Positions 44,693 to 50,613 of a DNA stretch of 50,613 bases are shown one piece after another. Source of the stretch: Nymphaea colorata. Lineage: Eukaryota > Streptophyta > Magnoliopsida > Nymphaeales > Nymphaeaceae. The first letter of the stretch is position 1, and each line of letters begins with the position of its first letter. A model generated the notes under the pieces. That model ran no database searches. It was not told the origin of the DNA and saw only the letters and a list, made by a program, of their open reading frames with translations. Location of the stretch: assembly GCF_008831285.2 (NCBI RefSeq), contig NW_022204637.1, positions 1-50,613 of the forward strand. Reading direction: 5' to 3'. Position numbers and translations under genes: made by a program.

Positions 44693-45547
44693 ATGACAAC
44701 TTCGTTCATTAAGCTTAGCAATGGAGAAAGTCTGCATTACTTTGAAATCAATCATGAAAACATAAACAAAAAGCCACATTATTCTTCATTCACGGTAACT
44801 TTAGTTGCTGGATGTGGTGGACCTAAACCATTAATGTCCTCAAACACTTTGGCTATCACATCATAGCTGTCGAATTGAGAGGATTTGGAGACTCAACTTA
44901 CAACTCAAAATGCCTTTACTTCAAAGATTGGGCTGGAGACCTTGTTGAATTTTGTGTCGTCAAAAAGATAAAAGAGTGCTTTGCGATTGGATGGAGTTTC
45001 GGTGGGACGATTTCAATGAAATTTGCCGAACTTGCGCCAGAATTAGTCAAAAAAGTTATTCTTACTTGCAGCGTTTCTCATGAAGGACTTGCACTATCTA
45101 CAAAAGAAGGCCCCTGCAAAACAATGGAGAAAATAATTTAAAATCCAAAGGTAAAGTTCATGGAATCTGTATTACTGACCAAAAACAGAGAGGCCTTCAC
45201 GCAGATATTCCAGTCAGTTTTATTAACCCATGCCAAAGATTATCCGGTATAAAGATGCCAAGACATGATAACTGGAAGCTTGAAGCAACGCTCCTACATG
45301 TAAGTAATGTTCGCTTTGGCCAATCCTGATATTAACATCAACGCAATAAAGGCAAAGGTAAAAAAACTAATACATAGGTCTTAATGATCCATGGAAAGCA
45401 TGACAACGTTGTTCCTCTGGATGGGGTTAGGTCAACAGGATAGTATTTAAAAATTTCCAAATTTGGGAAAACAATGCGCATATGATCCCCATCGAAAGCA
45501 TACAAAAATATGCAGAAACTGTTAGGAAGTTTGTAGACGAGCAATGA
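44693..45547 (+). CDS. Alpha/beta hydrolase, array copy 4
   Basis: MTTSFIKLSNGESLHYFEIN start; FFIHGNFSCWMWW, VELRGFGDST (Glu for the usual Asp), IGWSFGGTI with the nucleophilic Ser, GKHDNV and ENNAHMIPIE. Intron at 45358-45377. Breaks near 44780, 44827 and 45450. It is the last copy; 160 bp of AT-rich sequence separates it from the convergent TIPIN gene. Confidence 0.83.
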
Positions 45548-45707
45548 TCATAAAAAAAAACTGTCATTTAGAAGTAGAACTTTATTGTTTGAAATCTTTT
45601 ACTTAAAGTTATAAATGCAAAAGATATAAGCATTAAAATTAACACACTCGAAGGCTTGCAGAACAGTGAGAATATTAGTTGAAGAATAATGATTGCATAT
45701 GAATCAT

Positions 45708-46399
45708 TCATCGATCATCGTCATCGTAAGGGAATGCCTGTTCGAATCCTTCAGGAATGTAATGCTCTTCTTCCTCTTCCATTTTATCCTCATTTCTGTT
45801 TTCCCTCTTTCCAGTACCGTACATCAATTCAAGCATCTCTTCATCATCTGGGTCGATTTACTCCATGTTTCCTTGCGGCCTGCCACTCAAGAGGTTAAGG
45901 TCATGCTCTAAATGACCGTTTGCGTTTCCTTCCTGCATCTGGTTGCCTTGCTGCAACTCGCCATTAACGGGCTCAGCCTCCTCCCACTGTTCCTCTCCCT
46001 TGTGGACCTTACGCACCTTTGACATGTAAGCCTTGATTATTGCAAATGTACCGTGACGAGTTTATGGTTCCCCAATACTTGACATCTCTGGAGGAAGTAA
46101 TCAAAGGAATATTTGGGAGCGAATTCGAACTGCCATGTCTTCAGCACAGTCACTATCTTCTTCATCGTGTTCTCGATATTAATATCTCCAGCAGTAGAGC
46201 CCAGTTTGAGAGACTTTGTCATTTCGTAGAGGGCGCGAAGCCCTTTTTTAGTTTGGAATTGTTAAGGCTTGATGGTGTAGTTAATCTTCACCTTCTCCTT
46301 CTTGTCCTGGTTCTTGCCTCTGCTAGGCCTGGCGGTCGAAGCTGGAGCGGTGGCAGTTACGGGCGCAGTGGTGGTATTGCGATTGTTTTAGGGATTCAT
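45708..46399 (-). CDS. TIPIN: TIPIN/Swi3/Csm3, replication fork protection protein
   Basis: About 230 aa. After a Thr/Ala-rich N-terminus comes the Swi3 domain: KKGLRALYEMTKSLKLG, a Trp helix (VTVLKTWQFE), PKYSFDYFLQRCQVLGNHK and an IIKAYMSKVRK end. This order (GL..L; W; PK..F.DF...LG..K) is that of TIPIN/Csm3, which works with Timeless/Tof1 to stabilise stalled replication forks. The C-terminus is acidic (GKRENRNEDKMEEEEEH). One missing base near 46040. Start ATG 46399 is the first in frame. Confidence 0.82.
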
Positions 46400-46679
46400 G
46401 TTTTGGAGCCAAAATATATATATAGTTAAAGGTTGTTCGGCTTATAAAGTTGGAGGTGGCATATAATAGTGGAGGGAATCAACAAAAATAGTATATCAAT
46501 CATCGATTTCTCTCGTAAATCATAGCTCTTGAGATGTTACTTGCGGTTAGATGAACTGAAGAGAGGATTGTGACGGTTGAGACAAGAGTAATTTCTGTTG
46601 ATTGAGATGTAGGGGAGAAAGAGCTTGCTTCTCTGGCTGCCCAGCAGCTACATTTCAGACTTAAAACCGATCTTTTACT

Positions 46680-47634
46680 TCAAATCAAGTATCTTCTCTT
46701 TTTTTATCTTTGCGTTAATGTGCTACTATCTGAGACAACATTTCCTCTTCCTGATTTGGTCTTTTCCTTGGTTTTTTATCCGATGTGAATCTTCTATAAT
46801 TCTATATCAAGGCATCTCTATTTGAACGGTTTGTTTCTTTGTTTTTCCCTAACTCTGTTTTAGAAGAAATTGCATACTGTCTGCAAATTTGGCACTTCAA
46901 AGTAGTTATCACTCATCATCTTTGTCACGAAGTTAGCCAATTTGCTATCACCAGTTGCTTTAGTAATCTGCCTCTCACATGACTCACGGATATTCGCTAC
47001 GATGGCTTAGTAATCTTATTTTGCTTTATTTATTCCTATTTTTTTCCAGTTAAAAACCGATATGCCATAGACCCAAGTTAAAGATAAGGTTTTTCTTATA
47101 CTCATCTGGAGTGTAGTCTGTTTCATCTTCTTCTGAATCTTCAAACTACGGATTTTACGATCCCATAGCATAGGTAAACACATGTTTGCGTTAAGTTGGC
47201 TCCACATCCAGGAAGGACTAAAAGTGGACAACTTTCAAAGAATTTCGGTGGAAGAAGATCCACTCAGGTACAATGGTTGGGCTTGGATGCATTGCGTCGA
47301 TTTCTCGATCCCTTACATCAATTCCGCAAAGAGCTGATAGAAGCCATCCTGCGAAATCTTCTCTACAGGGTTGGCAAGAGATAGGACTTTCCCGACGGTT
47401 TTTCGAATACGATGAAGAACTGTCCCTTATGTTTGAGTATCTCTGTCATTTTGGGGAACACTTTGATTTGTTCATGAGCTGAATGTCCTTGTGCGCGAGC
47501 ATGGCGTTCCAGCTGAGTCGCGACTTGACCCGTTTCATAAGGACGCCCTGTGCAGCCACTCGGTTGAAGGCCGAGTAGATGGAGCACTCTGGAGATTTAG
47601 AGAGCTTGTAGAAGCACTCGTACTTGTCCAGCAT
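46680..47634 (-). CDS. Degenerate protein kinase-like protein, about 310 aa
   Basis: The N-terminal 100 residues follow a kinase small lobe: YECFYKLSKSPECSIYSAF in place of the glycine loop, GVLMKRVKS with a Lys, and QFFIVFEKPSGKSY at the hinge. The next part, PEWIFFHRNSLKVVHFESF, occupies the catalytic-loop to DFG position but has neither HRD nor DFG, and YTPDEYKKNLIFNLGLWHIGF resembles the APE-to-helix-F region. So it is probably a pseudokinase. Breaks near 47464, 47385, 47310 and 47010. The C-terminus is basic. Family assignment is inference from pattern only. Confidence 0.6.
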
Positions 47635-47853
47635 GCTTTCTGTATAAATTTATTATTATCGTGCACCCACAACAAAAAACACTTTACCGCATCCAGACAT
47701 CAAACCTCAACACTTAGATAGTACATATACTCACTTTTGGGAATGCTTATGAAGAAAAAATAGCTTGCCAAAATGAGGGTAAAATACAATTCCATGCAAG
47801 AAACATAACTTTTTGGAATGAGTCATTATACTTAACAAGTGAAGGTAGACGAA

Positions 47854-48041
47854 TCATTGTTTATTTCTATGCTTATTGAGCAATTTGAGTTCGCAGGTAA
47901 TTTTTCCCAAGGTGTTAATGCTCTCCTCGAGTTCCCGGTTGGTGTTAGCGAGGTCCTCTGTGATTTGATTCCTGCCAAGCGCATGGCAAAAGAGGTGTCT
48001 GAAGATGAAGATGGAGCTATGGTGACGATGATACTTTCCAT
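47854..48041 (-). CDS. Small coiled-coil protein, about 62 aa
   Basis: ATG 48041 (MESIIVTIAPSSSSDT), one missing base near 47965, then NQITEDLANTNRELEESINT and LLNKHRNKQ to TGA 47854-47856. The C-terminal 35 residues form a short coiled coil, as in small subunits of complexes such as BLOC-1 or the kinetochore, but no family can be named. Its start is only 18 bp from the start of the divergent gene at 48060. Confidence 0.5.
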
Positions 48042-48059
48042 GTGTATAATAATAATACA

Positions 48060-49444
48060 ATGCTGAGCATACCGATGGAATAGTTCATCACCTGGTTCTA
48101 GACCAAGATGGACGGCAAATACGCCATGAAAATGGAGTCACTGAAACGGTCACTGATGTTCTTCTATAACCTGGCAGACCAAGTGGTCACCCTCTACCAC
48201 GCCATGCGCCAAAAAGTCGAAAAATACAGCGATAAGGAGGAATACAAGGACATAGTAGGACTGCTCAACAGGTCACTTATCATCATCGCCAAAATCACAG
48301 ATCGCATACCCATATGTCTCGACTCTCACTTCTGTTAGAAGTTCATCAAAGCTTTCGATTTCAACATCAACCTCCTCTGCACCTACTACCACTCCCTCTC
48401 CCACTTCGAATTGCTCAGTAATTGATTGCTAAGACAGAAAAGGAGTCCATTCCGAAAAGGACAAGATTGTGGAGGGATAAACAAGATGTACACCATCCAC
48501 CTCAAGATCAAAGATATCTACAAGCACAACCTGGAGATCATACAAACTCTCACCCTTATCTCAGAGTACAAACGCATCTTCAACAACAAGATCAATTCCA
48601 TCACAAATAAGCTGAAGATTAGGAGGGAAGCAAGAGACTTCTTCGCGATAATTTGAAACGCAGGCCATTGAGTTCTATGAGGGATTGCTCGAGAAGACAA
48701 AGGCATTAAACGAGTAGCCGTAGGCAAGAGTAAATATGGTAAGATATAGAATCTTTGATGCGGGTATACTTCCAGCTGGTGCAGCAGCAGATTTCAACTC
48801 AGGCACGGTTGTAGCAGTTACTTGAGAACTGCATGCGAGTCTGCGGATAGATACGCTCCAAGAAGAAAAACATCAGCTTCATTGGCATGGAAAGCAGCAA
48901 CCAACTCACAAGATGGGTCAATATCATCCTCAAACCGTCCATTTCGCTGAAGAATTTGAAGAAACTGAAGGTGGAGGAGTTCATGAAGGCCATCACTACA
49001 GTCCTGCAGAAAAGGAAACCTTCAACTACTTTGTATATATCTGCCTATTTAGTATATGGAATACTTCGAGAACAGCCAGGAAGAGATACAGGCGCTAGCC
49101 AACCTGATAATCGACATCGCTAAAGAACTGGAGAAGATTTAACAGGCCGGTCTTTTGACGCTGATAGCAGAGTATAGGGACAGTATCGTGCCAAACGGAT
49201 CAAAGAAGTTCATAAATAGACTCATTGACTATCACACTGAGATGAGCAGATTCTACTCCTCCACGAGGAAATCAAACAGTTGCAACGCTTTGTGCAAACC
49301 ATCGTCCTCGAAGAACTCGGTCTGAAGGTCAACATCGTGATTGATCAGGCTGAAGAGAGCAAAAGGTAGAAGAACCACAAGCCAAGCTGCGTTCAGAATG
49401 ATCTTACATATGCTTTGTAGTTCTCTGTCTATGGTCAATCTTGA
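48060..49444 (+). CDS. Unrecognised helical protein, about 445 aa
   Basis: Start at ATG 48060 (MLSIPMEEFITWFETKMDGK), in frame with a second Met at 48108. 20-nt introns at about 48419-48438 and 49032-49051. Frame breaks near 48458, 48475, 48645, 48755 and 49258. The product is all-helical without low complexity (ESLKRSLMFFYNLADQVVTL; KKLKVEEFMKAITTVLQ; EEIQALANLIIDIAKELEKI), with few prolines, as in tethering or scaffold proteins. No family recognised. Confidence 0.6.
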
Positions 49445-49500
49445 ATGATTCCTTAGTGTTACAATAATAAGTAAATATAAGGGTAAATAAAGCAAATCGA

Positions 49501-50377
49501 ATGATCTCTTTCTTCAGAGCAGTGGAGGCCATGCTGTACTGCCTCATCTTCCTGGCAGCAGTCCTCCTCTCATAAGCAATCATCGATTACCAAAAAATAT
49601 CCACCACTCCCCAACAATCGAAACTCAAAATCGTAGTCCTCCTAACCACAACCGCAGTCATGACCATGTCAGTCTACTATTCCCACTGCCATGACTAAAT
49701 AGGACTTCTCCAGTGCGTCTACATCAGTCCTGGAGAGGAACTCATGCGCAACATCGCCATCGCACTCTTCATTAACACCAGTCTCTTCCTGGGAGGACTC
49801 CACCAGTGGCTATATGTAGGCCTTGCAGTACGCAGAACGGAGAAATGAAGAGGAAATTCATGCGATTCTACAAAAAACACTTCCAGTGGGACCTATTCAA
49901 AAAGCTATTTATTGTAAGAGTAAAATATGCAGGTACCTGTTTGCATTGAGGTGGTGTACCGCTCCTTGGTGTGCCGTATAGTCGATCCAACTTTGAACAT
50001 ACATCTTTTTTCACATTTTTTAGCGCCATCCTCTTCAGTCTTTCCCACTTCGTTGGCTACTTTAAACTCAATTAAAAATACGGCCACGCCTTTGCTATCA
50101 AGACATCAGGTACATTATGATAGATAAAGCCATCCAGGCAGTTTACAACCTCATCTTCGGACTCTACATCTCTCATATCTTCTCAAGGCAAAGGCGCTAA
50201 TTTCTTCTTTAGTATTGCAGGTGTATGCCAATTTCTGGGATATCCTGAATACTTTTAGATACTAAAGGGAAACATCCAAGATGACCGCGTCAAAAGTAAT
50301 TGTGGAACCATGTAGGATCGGCTATATTCTACCTTGTTGGCGCAATTGCCTGTCTGAGTTGTTGCCTTCTCATCTGA
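49501..50377 (+). CDS. RCE1: RCE1, CAAX prenyl protease 2
   Basis: A polytopic membrane protein of about 280 aa. Hydrophobic N-terminal helices (MLYCLIFLAAVLLS; VVLLTTTAVMTMSVYY), a loop GGLHQWLYVGL with ERRNEEE, then IEVVYRSLVC, the (E)E-x-x-x-R active-site motif of RCE1, FFTFFSAILFSLSHFVGYF with the catalytic His, and AGVCQFLGYPEY, matching the H..CN.MG.P end. RCE1 removes the last three residues of prenylated CAAX proteins in the ER membrane. A 20-nt intron at about 50109-50128; breaks near 49825, 49940, 50190 and 50310. It is the last gene, 150 bp from the telomere. Confidence 0.78.
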
Positions 50378-50528
50378 GTTACTTATCATCTCGTATTCTT
50401 ATGACTGTTATGGCGGAAATGCCAAATAAATACCATCTTTAGCATATTGAGGATTACTATTGGCTTGTATATAATATAGCTATATGGTGTAGAATTCATA
50501 GATAAGCCATATTTTTATTAAAAAGTAA
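50378..50528. other. Right subtelomeric spacer
   Basis: About 150 bp of AT-rich sequence between the RCE1 stop and the telomere, containing TATA-like runs (50470-50490). No gene or repeat seen; likely 3' untranslated region and polyadenylation signal of RCE1. Confidence 0.55.
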
Positions 50529-50613
50529 GGGGTTGGGGTTGGGGTTGGGGGGTTGGGGTTGGGGGTTGGGGTTGGGGTTGGGGTTGGGGTTGGGGTTGGG
50601 GTTGGGGTTGGGG
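50529..50613. repeat. Right telomere, G4T2 repeats
   Basis: About 85 bases of GGGGTT repeats run to the last base. One unit has six G (near 50547) and another five, the rest four. It is the reverse complement of the left end, so both natural ends of the chromosome are present. Confidence 0.97.

Larger units (their letters stand above)
41703..45547 (+). repeat. Tandem array of four alpha/beta hydrolase genes
   Basis: Four paralogous genes in the same direction with starts at 41703, 42710, 43704 and 44693, that is 1007, 994 and 989 bp apart. Each has a 20-nt intron at the same place, directly after the codons for a KAK motif. They clearly arose by tandem duplication. Spacers of about 140-160 bp are AT-rich and also similar (upstream segments with ATCTTTTTATT- and GAGGAGAATT-like sequence before copies 3 and 4). 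Confidence 0.9.

Noticed and set aside
45735-45760. GTTCGAATCC resembling a tRNA T-loop.
   Set aside because: It lies inside the TIPIN coding sequence and no cloverleaf can be drawn around it; no tRNA was found anywhere in the window.
47839-48066. Plus-strand 75-codon frame starting MKVDESLF.
   Set aside because: Antisense to the small coiled-coil gene and running across the start of the gene at 48060.

Overview
The window reads as one complete ciliate macronuclear chromosome of about 50.6 kb. It starts with C4A2 repeats (1-41) and ends with the complementary G4T2 repeats (50529-50613), with about 220 and 150 bp of subtelomere. Conserved genes only translate if TAA and TAG are sense and TGA is the only stop. 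Where the residue can be checked (the APE motif of a protein kinase, four paralogous hydrolases, a Rab2), TAR stands for glutamate, not glutamine. Glu-TAR plus C4A2 telomeres points to a peritrich such as a relative of Vorticella; that placement is inference. Introns are tiny, mostly exactly 20 nt, GT..AG, with a range of about 16-25 nt. Many genes also carry single-base frame breaks, most of them at homopolymers, which I read mainly as assembly indels. All coordinates below were worked out by hand with TGA as the only stop.

Layout. 0-5.6 kb: SERF, a small basic protein, a 4EHP-type eIF4E, a coiled-coil protein and two unrecognised minus-strand genes. 5.65-6.58 kb: an AT-rich stretch with no ordinary gene but with a frame that is open if TGA is Trp, as in a mitochondrial code. 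6.9-15.4 kb: Rab2, CFAP263/CCDC113, two small proteins and a large proteasome activator PA200/Blm10. 15.5-18 kb: small genes and a CENP-B/Tc5-type DNA-binding protein. 18.2-22.2 kb: AT-rich low-complexity and coiled-coil genes. 22.3-25.1 kb: a Ser/Thr kinase, PEX7 and a protein built of RRSRxEA repeats. 25.2-30.1 kb, minus strand: a ubiquitin-specific protease, an HMG-box protein, a secreted ricin-B-type lectin and SEC11. 30.2-36.9 kb: an F-BAR plus TBC Rab-GAP, SPCS1, RPA32 and basic/coiled-coil proteins. 37.3-41.7 kb: an unrecognised gene, an FHA-RINGv-FHA protein and the exosome nuclease RRP6. 41.7-45.5 kb: four tandem alpha/beta hydrolases. 45.7-50.4 kb: TIPIN/Swi3, a degenerate kinase, two unrecognised genes and the CAAX protease RCE1.

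The genes are unrelated housekeeping and ciliary genes packed tightly on both strands (18-150 bp between most of them), not operons. Loose functional groups are secretion and membrane processing (SEC11, SPCS1, RCE1, lectin, Rab2, TBC Rab-GAP), protein turnover (PA200, USP, RINGv), replication and nuclear maintenance (RPA32, TIPIN, RRP6, HMG box) and cilia (CFAP263). I saw no rRNA, tRNA, CRISPR array or intact transposon.
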